Assembly (NCBI GenBank): GCA_029068555.1
Contig: JAIECJ010000003.1
Span: 1-52,155 of the forward strand
Source: Lachnospiraceae bacterium
GTDB taxonomy: Bacteria; Bacillota; Clostridia; Lachnospirales; Lachnospiraceae
DNA length: 52,155 nt
Direction of reading: 5' to 3'
In this document: positions 1 through 8,832 of the stretch, one piece after another
How positions within the stretch are numbered: position 1 is the first letter of the stretch
Layout of the letters: each line of letters opens with the position of its first letter
Notes under the pieces: model-generated
What the model was told of the DNA's origin: nothing
The model's input: the letters and a program-made list of their open reading frames with translations, nothing else
The model's database searches: none
Made by a program: the position numbers and the translations under genes

Positions 1-9
1 TTTTGCACA

Positions 10-77
10 CAAAATGCTAAAAGGCAAGCATTTTGGCGCATGATTCCCACTACTTTGGTGTAGGTGTGAACAGTAAC
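10..77. repeat. Hairpin and right end of a family C repeat
   Basis: An 8-bp perfect inverted repeat (CAAAATGC at 10-17, GCATTTTG at 28-35) is followed by GGTGTGAACAGTAAC at 63-77. The same 15-mer closes the complete family C element at 29144-29158. The left part of this copy is either diverged or lies outside the window. It may end the transcript of a gene upstream of the window. Confidence 0.45.
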
Positions 78-111
78 CTATAAAATTCATTCTTTTTTTA
101 TTTTTATGCGC

Positions 112-140
112 TTGTTATGTTACTCCATTTAAAGTATAAT
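112..140 (+). promoter_or_regulatory. Sigma-A promoter for citrate synthase
   Basis: TTGTTA (112-117) and a perfect TATAAT (135-140) are separated by 17 bp. This is close to the vegetative consensus and lies about 55 bp before the citrate synthase start. The leader in between is AT-rich, with ATAATATAA-like repetition. Confidence 0.75.
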
Positions 141-194
141 ATTTAATGAGACATAATATAAAATGAGATAATATAATAAGAAAGGGTGTTGTGA

Positions 195-1613
195 ATGGGA
201 TTAAAGAGTGACGAGAGCATAAAGGAGTTTACGCATAAGTATTCAAAAGTATGTGTGGACAACAACGCCATTGATCCGGATTTGTTTGATGAATACGGCG
301 TAAAGAGAGGTCTGCGTGATAAAAACGGAAAGGGAGTGCTTTCTGGTCTTACCAATATTTCGCTTATAAAATCGTCAGAAGAGGTGGATGGAAAGAGTGT
401 TCCATGTGATGGTCAGCTTTATTACAGGGGTTATAATATTTTTGATTTGGTAAGAGGCTTTCAGAGTGAGGACAGGTTTGGTTTTGATGAGTGCGCATAT
501 CTATTGTTGTTTGGAAATCTTCCAAATACGGCACAGCTAAAAGAATTTAAGAAAACATTGGGTTACAGCATGACACTTCCGACCAATTTTGTCAGGGATG
601 TCATTATGAAAGCGCCAAGTCATGACATTATGAATTCACTGACAAAGAGTGTACTGACGCTTGCATCATATGATGATAGTGTTACAGACATGTCGCTTGA
701 CAATGTGCTTCGGCAGAGTCTGATGCTGATAAGTGTGTTTCCGATGCTTTCCGTATATGGATATCACGCGTATAATCATTACGAGTGTGATGACAGCTTA
801 TACATACACAGACCAGATCCGAGACTTTCTACGGCAGAGAATCTGTTAAGACTGTTAAGACCGGATATGTCCTATACACCAATAGAGGCTAAGGTGTTGG
901 ATGCAGCGCTTGTACTGCATATGGAACACGGCGGCGGTAACAATTCGACTTTTACGACAAGGGTTGTTACAAGCGCGGGGTCAGATACATACTCTGTTAT
1001 TGCGGCGGCATTGTCATCGCTCAAGGGTCCAAAACATGGTGGGGCGAACATCAAGGTTGTACAGATGATGGAGGATTTGCGCAGAAACGTGGATGATGTC
1101 ACTGACGAGAGCCAGGTGCGTGAGTATTTGTACCGCCTTCTGAATAAAGAGGCATTTGACAGAAGTGGTCTCATATATGGAATGGGACATGCGGTTTACT
1201 CTATTTCAGATCCGAGAGCAAAAGTGTTCAAATCATTTGTGGAGAGACTTGCAAACGAAAAAAACCGTCATAAGGATTTTGAGCTGTATTCCATGATTGA
1301 GCGTCTGGCACCGGAGGTTATTGCCGAGAAATGCAGGATTTACAAAGGCGTGAGCGCGAACGTCGATTTCTACAGTGGATTTGTGTACAGCATGCTTGAT
1401 ATTCCACTGGAGCTGTATACGCCGATATTTGCCATTGCACGTATTGTGGGATGGAGTGCGCATCGTATGGAGGAGCTGATTAATGTTGACAAGATTATCA
1501 GACCAGCATACAAGAGCATACTGGATCTTAGACCGTATGAGACGCTCAAGGACAGGTCAACGCCGAAACTTGACGGACATAGCGAGAAAGTATATAAACT
1601 TCCTATGAATTAA
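195..1613 (+). CDS. gltA: Citrate synthase
   Basis: This 472-residue protein is a citrate/2-methylcitrate synthase family member, which condenses acetyl-CoA with oxaloacetate to start the oxidative branch of an (often incomplete) TCA cycle leading to 2-oxoglutarate. The family active-site blocks are visible: MEHGGGNNS (His245), KGPKHGGAN, GMGHAVY (His332) and VDFYSG (Asp391), matching the His/His/Asp triad. The N-terminal extension of roughly 40 residues before GVLSGLT is longer than in the compact bacterial enzymes and resembles clostridial versions. ATG 195 has AAAGGG about 9 bp upstream. It has its own promoter and is followed by a hairpin, so it is probably monocistronic. A methylcitrate synthase role cannot be excluded from sequence alone. 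Confidence 0.93.
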   Translation: MGLKSDESIKEFTHKYSKVCVDNNAIDPDLFDEYGVKRGLRDKNGKGVLSGLTNISLIKSSEEVDGKSVPCDGQLYYRGYNIFDLVRGFQSEDRFGFDECAYLLLFGNLPNTAQLKEFKKTLGYSMTLPTNFVRDVIMKAPSHDIMNSLTKSVLTLASYDDSVTDMSLDNVLRQSLMLISVFPMLSVYGYHAYNHYECDDSLYIHRPDPRLSTAENLLRLLRPDMSYTPIEAKVLDAALVLHMEHGGGNNSTFTTRVVTSAGSDTYSVIAAALSSLKGPKHGGANIKVVQMMEDLRRNVDDVTDESQVREYLYRLLNKEAFDRSGLIYGMGHAVYSISDPRAKVFKSFVERLANEKNRHKDFELYSMIERLAPEVIAEKCRIYKGVSANVDFYSGFVYSMLDIPLELYTPIFAIARIVGWSAHRMEELINVDKIIRPAYKSILDLRPYETLKDRSTPKLDGHSEKVYKLPMN

Positions 1614-1636
1614 AAAGAAAAAAATCTAAAAATCTA

Positions 1637-1665
1637 TTGATTTTTATGAAGTAAGGTGTTAAACT
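1637..1665 (+). promoter_or_regulatory. Candidate promoter of the rimP-nusA-infB operon
   Basis: TTGATT (1637-1642), a 17-bp spacer and TAAACT (1660-1665) with an extended TG (1657-1658) lie between gltA and rimP. The predicted RNA would have a leader of about 145 nt containing the hairpin at 1696-1719. An alternative TTGACG at 1759 has no good -10. Confidence 0.45.
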
Positions 1666-1695
1666 AGTTATAGTTAAATGAATGCTAGATGATAA

Positions 1696-1724
1696 GGAGT
1701 GGGCTTGTGAGTCCACTCTTTCTA
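1696..1724 (+). terminator. Hairpin after gltA (terminator or leader attenuator)
   Basis: GAGTGGGCT (1697-1705) pairs with AGTCCACTC (1710-1718) with one G-U pair, followed by TTTCTATATG. The U-run is short. It may end gltA or, if the promoter at 1637 is real, act as an attenuator in the rimP/nusA leader. Confidence 0.5.
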
Positions 1725-1817
1725 TATGTTCTATAGGAACTGACAGTGCAGTGGCAGTTTGACGTTGTTGCAGCATATCAGTGATGTAGTCTTATTATTT
1801 TGACAAGAGGTGGAGGA

Positions 1818-2294
1818 ATGGCAAAAAAAGATTCGTATGAACAACGCGCAGAAGCGCTGCTGGAGCCCATTGTGGCTGCGAATGAATGTGAAATTTATGA
1901 TGTAGAGTATGTGAAGGAAGGGAGCAGCTGGTATCTGCGTGTTTTTATCGACAAAGCAGACGGCGTGAGTATTGCTGACTGTGAAAATGTCAGCCGTGCT
2001 TTTTCTGAAAAACTGGATGAGGAGGATTTTATCTCTGATGCGTATATTCTTGAGGTTTCAAGTCCGGGGCTGGGCAGGGCATTAAAGAAAGACAGACATC
2101 TTGAAAAAAGTCTTGGCGAGGAAGTGGAGATAAAAACATACAAGCCAATAGATCGGCAGAAAGAATTTATTGGTGTTCTGAAAGCATATGATAAAGATAC
2201 AGTTACGATAGAAACAGAAAAAGATTCAGAGACAAAGGATATGGTCTTTGCCAAGTCTGACATAGCAATTATCAGATTGACGCTGGATTTTTAA
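1818..2294 (+). CDS. rimP: Ribosome maturation factor RimP
   Basis: RimP binds the 30S subunit and supports assembly of the 3' domain of 16S rRNA. The 158-residue product has the expected two-domain layout: an N-terminal alpha/beta domain with the YDVEYVKEGSSWYLRVFID core, then the EVSSPGLGRALKK linker typical of the family, then an SH3-like C-terminal domain ending in IIRLTLDF. ATG 1818 is preferred to the upstream TTG at 1800, because MAKKDSYEQ resembles family starts and AGAGG lies 7 bp upstream. It is first in the rimP-nusA-ylxR-ylxQ-infB order conserved in Firmicutes, 21 bp before nusA. Confidence 0.93.
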   Translation: MAKKDSYEQRAEALLEPIVAANECEIYDVEYVKEGSSWYLRVFIDKADGVSIADCENVSRAFSEKLDEEDFISDAYILEVSSPGLGRALKKDRHLEKSLGEEVEIKTYKPIDRQKEFIGVLKAYDKDTVTIETEKDSETKDMVFAKSDIAIIRLTLDF

Positions 2295-2315
2295 CTTTAG
2301 GAGGGTAAAGGAAAA

Positions 2316-3548
2316 ATGAATAAAGAATTAATGGAAGCGCTTAATATTCTTGAGAAAGAGAAAGAAATCAGCAAGGAGACTCTTCTTGAGGCGATTGAGA
2401 ATTCCCTTTTGACAGCTTGCAAAAATCACTTTGGAAAAGCAGACAACATTACTGTTCAGATAGACAGGGAAACCTGTGATTTCTTGGTATATGCCACAAA
2501 AGATGTCGTAGCGGCGTATGAGGATGTCGAGGATGATGTCACGCAGATATGTATAGATGATGCGATACAGATTTCAAAAGATGCGGTGATTGGAGATACC
2601 ATCAATATTGAAATCAAGTCAAAAGAATTTGGGCGTATTGCAACACAAAACGCCAAAAACGTAATTTTGCAAAAAATCCGTGAGGAAGAGAGAAGCGTTG
2701 TTTACAATCAGTTTTTTGAGAAGGAGAAAGATGTTGTCACAGGTATTGTGCAGCGTTATATCGGCAGAAATATCAGCATTAATCTTGGCAAGGCGGACGC
2801 GGTGCTCAACGAGACGGAGCAGGTAAAGGGTGAAGAGTTTAAGCCTACAGAGCGTATTAAAGTATATATTTTGGAAGTGAAAAATACACCGAAAGGACCA
2901 AGGATTCTTGTCAGTAGAACACACCCGGAACTTGTAAAGAGACTTTTTGAAGCAGAGGTAACAGAAATTAAGGACGGAACAGTGGAAGTTATGAGTATTG
3001 CCCGTGAGGCGGGAAGCCGTACAAAGCTTGCGGTGCGAACAAACAATCCAAATGTTGATGCAGTGGGTGCCTGTGTGGGAATGAACGGCGCACGCGTAAA
3101 TGCGATTGTCGAGGAACTTCGAGGAGAGAAGATAGATATTGTCAATTGGGATGAGAATCCGGGTAATTTTATACAAAATGCGCTGTCACCTGCTAAAATT
3201 GTTGCTGTATTCGCGGATCCTGATGAGAAGACAGCGAAGGTTGTCGTTCCAGACTACCAGCTTTCGCTGGCTATCGGAAAAGAGGGGCAGAATGCAAGAC
3301 TTGCGGCAAGGCTTACGGGGTATAAAATTGACATCAAGTCGGAAACACAGGCGAAGGATGCAGAAGGTTTCCGTTATGAGGATTATATGTATGACGAGGA
3401 TGGAGATGTATATTACGAGGAAGAGTATGAGGAAGGTGAGTATGAGGAGTCTGAATCCGAGGATATTGAGTACGTAGAGGAGGCCGAATCAGAATTGGAA
3501 GTGGTTGAATCTCAAGAGGAAGATTATGAGGAGGAGATTGAGGAATAG
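2316..3548 (+). CDS. nusA: Transcription termination/antitermination factor NusA
   Basis: NusA binds RNA polymerase and nascent RNA and modulates pausing, termination and antitermination. The 410-residue protein contains the N-terminal RNAP-binding domain (about 1-125), an S1 domain (about 133-200, VTGIVQRYIGRNISINLG) and two KH domains (about 200-345; NNPNVDAVGACVGMNGARV and SLAIGKEGQNARLAARLTG). Firmicute NusA usually ends soon after KH2. Here about 65 further residues follow, dominated by Glu, Asp and Tyr, giving a strongly acidic disordered tail. The stop codon is immediately followed by the ylxR ATG, which indicates tight coupling. The start has AGGAGGGTAAAGG upstream. Confidence 0.95.
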   Translation: MNKELMEALNILEKEKEISKETLLEAIENSLLTACKNHFGKADNITVQIDRETCDFLVYATKDVVAAYEDVEDDVTQICIDDAIQISKDAVIGDTINIEIKSKEFGRIATQNAKNVILQKIREEERSVVYNQFFEKEKDVVTGIVQRYIGRNISINLGKADAVLNETEQVKGEEFKPTERIKVYILEVKNTPKGPRILVSRTHPELVKRLFEAEVTEIKDGTVEVMSIAREAGSRTKLAVRTNNPNVDAVGACVGMNGARVNAIVEELRGEKIDIVNWDENPGNFIQNALSPAKIVAVFADPDEKTAKVVVPDYQLSLAIGKEGQNARLAARLTGYKIDIKSETQAKDAEGFRYEDYMYDEDGDVYYEEEYEEGEYEESESEDIEYVEEAESELEVVESQEEDYEEEIEE

Positions 3549-3815
3549 ATGGCGAAAAAGATTCCATTAAGACAATGTATCGGCTGTGGTGAGATGAAGG
3601 GCAAAAAGGAGATGCTTCGTGTTCTGCGGACAGGAGAAGATAGCATTATTCTGGATGTCACAGGCAGAAAAAACGGCAGAGGCGCATACATATGTCCCAG
3701 CCTGGAGTGCATGAAGAAAGCGAGAAAAACAAGAGGTCTTGACAGAGCATTTAAAATGTCAGTGCCCGATGAGATCTACGATAGTCTGACAAAGGAGATA
3801 GAGTTATTTGAATGA
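3549..3815 (+). CDS. ylxR: YlxR family RNA-binding protein (RnpM-like)
   Basis: This is an 88-residue DUF448/YlxR protein. Family members are small nucleic-acid-binding proteins encoded between nusA and infB, and the Bacillus protein has been linked to RNase P regulation. The signature is the N-terminal RQCIGCGEMKGKKEMLRVLR, followed by GRKNGRGAYICPSLECMKKA, with two CxxC-like Cys pairs. The ATG directly abuts the nusA TAG, and the next gene overlaps by 8 bp, so translation is probably coupled on both sides. Confidence 0.9.
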   Translation: MAKKIPLRQCIGCGEMKGKKEMLRVLRTGEDSIILDVTGRKNGRGAYICPSLECMKKARKTRGLDRAFKMSVPDEIYDSLTKEIELFE

Positions 3816-4143
3816 GACAAATTTAAATAAGGTATATTCTATGCTTGGACTTGCGATGAAAGCAGGGAAGCTGGTAAGTGGGGAATTTGCAACTGACAAG
3901 AGTGTTAAGAGCGGCAAGGCATGGCTCGTTATCGTGTCAGAAGATGCATCAGATAATACGAAGAAGATGTTTTCTAATATGTGTGAGTTTTACGAGGTGA
4001 CAAAGTATTTTTTTGGAACAAAGGAGGAACTTGGGCATGCGATAGGCAAAGCTATGCGTTCATCTCTTGCAATTACAGATGAAAACTTCGCAAAAACAAT
4101 CATAAAGAATCTTGAACAATCTGTTAAATGTGAGGGTGAGTAG
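3808..4143 (+). CDS. ylxQ: L7Ae/L30e family RNA-binding protein YlxQ
   Basis: This 111-residue member of the L7Ae/L30e/Gadd45 superfamily is expected to bind kink-turn-like RNA. The core MLGLAMKAGKLVSGEFATDK and the following AWLVIVSEDASDNT strand-helix segment are typical. The TTG start at 3808 overlaps the ylxR end by 8 bp and has GGAG about 11 bp upstream. The first in-frame ATG (3841) would cut into the first conserved helix, so TTG is favoured. It occupies the usual place between ylxR and infB. Confidence 0.87.
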   Translation: MNETNLNKVYSMLGLAMKAGKLVSGEFATDKSVKSGKAWLVIVSEDASDNTKKMFSNMCEFYEVTKYFFGTKEELGHAIGKAMRSSLAITDENFAKTIIKNLEQSVKCEGE

Positions 4144-4221
4144 TGTGGAGTTTTTGATTTCACACAGCAAATTTGTGCTGACGTCCAAATTCGCGGACTG
4201 TCGGCAGCATGGAGGAATAAT

Positions 4222-7188
4222 ATGGCAAAAATGAAAGTGTATGAACTGGCGCAGGAAATCGGCGTGAAGAGTGCAGATATCCTTGCAATATTAAAAAATA
4301 AAGGTATAGAGGTAAAAAGCCACATGAGTGTATTAGAAGACGGACAGGCAGAAGATGTGAAAAAAACATTAAAGGCACCTGCGAAGTCGGAGGAGGCACC
4401 TAAGACGACAGAAACGGCAGAGACATCAAAAGCTGCGGCATCAAAGGAAGCAAAGGCACCTGCGAAGACTGGCGAGGGAACAGTAAAAAAGAAAAAGAGT
4501 ATTATTTTTGTGAGCAATCCGCAAAATTCCAAGATGCCGGGGGGAACACAGATACCAAGAAAGCCTGCGCATTCTGAGAAGAAAGCGGCGCCACCTGCAA
4601 AGGTGGAGATGACAGAAACAAAGAAAACGGCGGTTCCTGTAAAAACGGAAACGGCAGAGACTGTGAAGCCGGTACCGGTTAAAGCAGAAAAGGTAGTTGA
4701 GAAAACTGTGCAAAAACCGGAGAGTGCAGATGTAAAACCGGTGGAGACTGTAAAGACAGAGATGCCTGTCAGGTTACCGGAATCTGTGAAGGTGGATGCG
4801 CCGAAAGCGGCAGTGCAAAAAACAGATAATCGCGACAATAGCCGTGATAATAATAATAGAAACGACGGACAACGCCGTGACAATAATAACAGAAATGACG
4901 GGCAGCGCCGTGACAATAATAACAGAAATGACGGGCCGCGCCTTTAAAATAATAACAGAAATGACCGGCAGCGCCGTGACAATAACAGAAATGACGGGCA
5001 GCGCCGCGACAGGCAAAATTTTGACGGGCAGCGCCGCGACGGACAGGGAGGAAGACCTGGTTTTGACGGACAACGCCGTGACGGACAGGGAGGAAGACCT
5101 GGTTTTGACGGACAACGCCGTGACGGACAGGGAGGAAGACCCGGACAGGGATTTGGCGGCGGACGTGATAACGACCGTGGACGCGACAACAGAAATGGCT
5201 TTGGTGGTAAGAGTGCGAATAAGGGCAGCGGTTTTGTGCCAGAAAGCCCTATAAAGGACGCAGAGAAGCATAGAGACGAGGAAAAGCGCCGTATCAGTCA
5301 GGAAAAAGATAAGAGAAACCGCAAGGATCTTATGTATGAAGATGATGGTGACGGCATCAAGAACATCAAAGGCAAGAATAAGGCAGGAAAATTCATCAAG
5401 CCGGAGAAGAAAGCAGTGGAAACTGTCGAAGAACAGATTAAGGTTATTACACTTCCGGATACCCTTACGATTAAAGAGCTTGCGGATAAGATGAAGATAC
5501 AGCCGTCTGCGATTGTCAAGAAGCTTTTTCTGCAGGGACAGATTGTGACAGTCAACCAGGAGATTTCTTATGAAACAGCAGAGAATATTGCAATTGAGTA
5601 TGACATTATTTGCGAACAGGAAGTAAAGGTTGACGTGATAGAGGAGCTTTTGAAGGAGGACGAAGAAAATCCTGCGGATATGGTTCCAAGGTCGCCCGTA
5701 ATCTGTGTAATGGGGCATGTAGATCATGGTAAGACATCACTCCTTGATGCTATCCGAAAGACGAATGTGACGGATAAAGAGGCTGGTGGTATTACGCAGC
5801 ATATTGGTGCATATACAGTTAATGCAAACGGACAGAAAATTACATTTCTTGATACGCCGGGTCATGAGGCATTTACAGCCATGCGTATGAGAGGAGCCAA
5901 TTCAACAGATATTGCGATTCTTGTGGTAGCTGCCGATGATGGAGTTATGCCACAGACAGTGGAGGCGATTAATCATGCCAAGGCTGCGGGTATAGAAATT
6001 ATTGTCGCTGTAAACAAGATTGATAAGCCAGGCGCCAACATTGAGAGAGTAAAGCAGGAACTGACAGAGCATGGTCTTATCGCTGAAGACTGGGGCGGAA
6101 GTACGGTATTTGTACCAGTATCTGCCAAGAGCGGGGAAGGCATTGAGCAGCTTCTTGAAATGATACTTTTGACAGCAGAAGTACTTGAACTGAAAGCAAA
6201 TCCCAACAGACGGGCAAGAGGGCTTGTCATTGAGGCAGAACTTGACAAGGGGCGCGGTCCGGTTGCCACGATTCTTGTGCAAAAGGGTACATTAAAGGTT
6301 GGTGATTTTGTTTCAGCAGGTGCTGCTAGCGGCAAAGTACGAGCCATGATAGACGATAAGGGAAGGCGTGTTAAAGAAGCAGGACCTTCTACTCCTGTAG
6401 AGATACTTGGTCTTGGCGATGTGCCAAATGCCGGAGAGATATTTATTGCACATGAAAACGATAAAGAAGCAAAATATTATGCTGAAACATTTGTGGCGCA
6501 GAATAAAGAAAAACTTCTTGAGGATACTAAGGCTAAGATGTCTCTTGATGATTTGTTCTCCCAGATTCAGGCAGGAAGCCTGAAGGAGCTTAACCTTATC
6601 ATAAAGGCAGATGTACAAGGAAGTGTGGAAGCTGTCAAGCAGAGCCTGATGAAGCTTTCCAATGAGGAGGTTGTAGTGAAGTGTATTCATGGTGGTGTTG
6701 GTGCCATCAATGAGTCGGATGTCAGTCTTGCATCCGCTTCCAAGGCAATTATTATTGGATTTAATGTACGTCCTGACGCACAGGCAAAAACAGTTGCGGA
6801 GCGCGAGGGTGTTGACGTTAGACTTTATAGGGTAATTTATCAGGCAATTGAGGATGTTGAGGCAGCCATGAAAGGCATGCTGGATCCGGTATTTGAGGAA
6901 AAAGTTATCGGTCATGCTGAAGTCAGGCAGATATTTAAGGCATCTGCGGTTGGTAACATTGCAGGATCATATGTTCTCGACGGTATCTTTCAGAGAGGAT
7001 GTAAGATTCGTATTTCTCGTGAGGGTGAGCAGATTTATGAGGGTGAGCTTGCATCACTCAAGAGATTTAAGGACGATGTCAAGGAAGTGAAGTCAGGATT
7101 TGAATGCGGTCTCGTATTTGAGGGTTTTGACAGTATGCAGGAGCTTGATATTGTCGAGGCATATATCATGGTAGAGGTGCCAAGATAA
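4222..7188 (+). CDS. infB: Translation initiation factor IF-2, interrupted by an in-frame stop
   Basis: IF-2 is the GTPase that delivers initiator tRNA and joins ribosomal subunits. The frame from ATG 4222 (GGAGGA upstream) to 7188 encodes 988 codons but has a TAA at 4945-4947. The same frame resumes without a shift, and GTG 5236 could open a 650-residue product. Order: N-terminal IF2_N domain (1-55), Lys/Ala/Pro/Glu linker, Asn/Asp/Arg/Gly tandem repeats (about 210-308), a second IF2_N-like domain (about 412-465), the GTPase with GHVDHGKT (498-505), DTPGH (544-548) and NKID (598-601), then domains II-IV. All catalytic parts lie downstream of the stop. The TAA replaces a conserved GAC in repeat unit 3 amid several other mismatches, so a base-calling or assembly error is likely. 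Internal initiation, known for E. coli IF2, is the alternative. Confidence 0.9.
4849..5145 (+). repeat. Coding tandem repeats in the infB linker
   Basis: Four 33-bp units (4849-4881, 4882-4914, 4915-4947, 4948-4980) encode [12 protein letters not shown] 30-bp partial unit follows at 4981-5010, then three 42-bp units (5020-5061, 5062-5103, 5104-5145) encoding [14 protein letters not shown]. Unit 3 carries the in-frame TAA in place of the final Asp codon. The region is predicted to be disordered, hydrophilic and RNA-binding-like. Confidence 0.95.
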
Positions 7189-7267
7189 AATGACTGAATA
7201 AGAAGTGTGAGAAGAAAGACCAAAGATGTCCTGCAAGTTTTTGGGTGTATAGTGGAGAGTAGGAAAA

Positions 7268-7672
7268 ATGAGAAAGAACAGTGTCAAAAACACTCGTGTG
7301 AACGGGGAGGTTCATCGTGTTCTTGCCGAAGTCATAAGGAGTGAGATAAAAGATCCGAGAATCAATCCAATGACCTCGGTGGTGGCTGTGGAGGTGGCGC
7401 CTGATCTCAAGACCTGTAAGGCATGGATTAGCGTTCTGGGAAATGAGGATTCTCAGAATGACACCATTGCAGGCCTGAAGAGTGCGGAGGGCTATATCAG
7501 AAATCTTTTGGCGAAAAAGATAAATCTGAGGAATACACCAGAGATTAAGTTTATCCTTGACCAGTCAATTGCTTACGGCGTGTCCATGTCGAAAAAAATA
7601 GACGAGATCAATCGTGCAGATGATGAAAGACATGTGGACGACAGAGGAAACGATGGAAATATATGTGAATAA
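7268..7672 (+). CDS. rbfA: 30S ribosome-binding factor RbfA
   Basis: RbfA is a KH-fold protein that helps mature the 5' end of 16S rRNA and supports growth in the cold. The 134-residue product shows the family opening RVNGEVHRVLAEVIRSEIKD, the DPRINPMTSVVAVEVAPDLK segment and the NTPEIKFILDQSIAYG strand. Family proteins are about 110-130 residues, and the extra C-terminal residues here are Asp/Arg-rich. It follows infB after about 80 bp and precedes a strong hairpin. The ATG has GTGGAGAG about 12 bp upstream. Confidence 0.92.
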   Translation: MRKNSVKNTRVNGEVHRVLAEVIRSEIKDPRINPMTSVVAVEVAPDLKTCKAWISVLGNEDSQNDTIAGLKSAEGYIRNLLAKKINLRNTPEIKFILDQSIAYGVSMSKKIDEINRADDERHVDDRGNDGNICE

Positions 7673-7677
7673 AAAAT

Positions 7678-7716
7678 AAAAGTATCTGGGAATCATTTGA
7701 CTTCCCAGATACTTTT
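7678..7716 (+). terminator. Strong hairpin between rbfA and nrnA
   Basis: AAAAGTATCTGGGAA (7678-7692) and TTCCCAGATACTTTT (7702-7716) form a perfect 15-bp stem with a 9-nt loop. The right arm itself ends in UUUU. It probably terminates or attenuates the rimP-infB-rbfA transcript inside an otherwise conserved gene cluster. Confidence 0.7.
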
Positions 7717-7835
7717 GTGTATGATGTATGATGTACATAGACGCATAAAAAGTTTTTATTAATATAGATTTTTCATGTAATTTTGTGCCTGTGGAGGGAT
7801 GTTTGCAGGCTGTGAGAAAGGCGTGGTTATTCATT

Positions 7836-8795
7836 ATGGATAAGATAAAGTTATTGGATGAGTGTAAAAAGGCAAAGAATATTGTTATATCAGGTCATGT
7901 CAGACCGGATGGGGACTGTGTTGGCTCCTGCCTGGCTATGTACCTGTATCTGAAAAAGGCTCTGCCGGGAACCTGCATAAAAGTGTTTTTGGAGGAGCCA
8001 TCCAAAGTGTTTGAATGCATTAAAGGATTTGATGAGATTGATTGCACATATACGGTGGAAGGCAAGGTAGATGTGTTTATAGCATTGGATTGTGAAAAAT
8101 CGAGACTAGGTGAGGCTGAAGAAATATTTGACAATGCCGCAAAACGTATTAATATTGATCATCACATCAGTAATGAAAGAGGCAGCGGGGATATCAACTA
8201 TGTCATATCAGGTATTAGCTCGACAGCGGAGCTTGTGTACGATTTGATTGACAAGAAGTATATGGATGTGGAGATCGCCAAGGCGGTTTATATAGGAATT
8301 GTGCATGATACGGGTACCTTTAATTACGCCAATACTTCACCCAGGACGCTTCGGATTGCAGCAGAGCTAATCGAGTATGGCTTTGACTTTCCGGATATTA
8401 TCGACCAAACATTTTATGAGAAGACTTATACGCAGAATCAGCTTTTGGGAAGAGCGCTTCTTGAGAGTATTGTATTTATGGATGGTAAATGTATTGTCAG
8501 CGTTATAAATAAGAAGACGCTTGACTTTTATAATGCGACGTCAAAGGATTTGGATGGAATTGTAAATCAGCTTCGCGTCACGAAAGGTGTTGAGTGTGCA
8601 GTATTTATGTATGAGACAGGAAATCTGGAGTACAAGGTGAGTCTGCGTTCCTGCAAATATGTCGATGTGAGTAAAGTTGCTGCCTATTTTGGCGGAGGGG
8701 GGCATGTAAGGGCAGCAGGCTGTAACATGAATGGAACATTTTATGATGTGATTAACAATATCTCCAAACAGATAGAGCTTCAGATGAAGTTGTGA
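7836..8795 (+). CDS. nrnA: DHH-DHHA1 phosphoesterase, NrnA-type nanoRNase/pAp phosphatase
   Basis: NrnA-type enzymes degrade 2-5 nt RNAs and dephosphorylate 3'-phosphoadenosine 5'-phosphate, and some hydrolyse pGpG or c-di-AMP breakdown products. The DHH metal-binding motifs are visible: GHVRPDGDCVGS near the start, ALDCE, INIDHHISN and IVHDTGTF. The C-terminal DHHA1 motif FGGGGHVRAAGC binds substrate. With ATG 7836 the protein has 319 residues. In-frame TTG 7803 and GTG 7812 are alternatives because the best Shine-Dalgarno (GGAGGG, 7793-7798) fits those better. Its position between rbfA and truB is the conserved Firmicute location. Confidence 0.9.
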   Translation: MDKIKLLDECKKAKNIVISGHVRPDGDCVGSCLAMYLYLKKALPGTCIKVFLEEPSKVFECIKGFDEIDCTYTVEGKVDVFIALDCEKSRLGEAEEIFDNAAKRINIDHHISNERGSGDINYVISGISSTAELVYDLIDKKYMDVEIAKAVYIGIVHDTGTFNYANTSPRTLRIAAELIEYGFDFPDIIDQTFYEKTYTQNQLLGRALLESIVFMDGKCIVSVINKKTLDFYNATSKDLDGIVNQLRVTKGVECAVFMYETGNLEYKVSLRSCKYVDVSKVAAYFGGGGHVRAAGCNMNGTFYDVINNISKQIELQMKL

Positions 8796-8832
8796 GGAGA
8801 AGTTTATAAATAATTGTAATGGCGGTGGCGTA

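Noticed and set aside
4849-5145. Possible CRISPR array
   Set aside because: The repeats are directly tandem, in frame, without unique spacers, and encode protein.
4774-5727. Long open frames on the minus strand opposite infB
   Set aside because: They arise from the repetitive Asp/Arg/Asn codons of the infB linker; their translations are low-complexity and lack a plausible start context.
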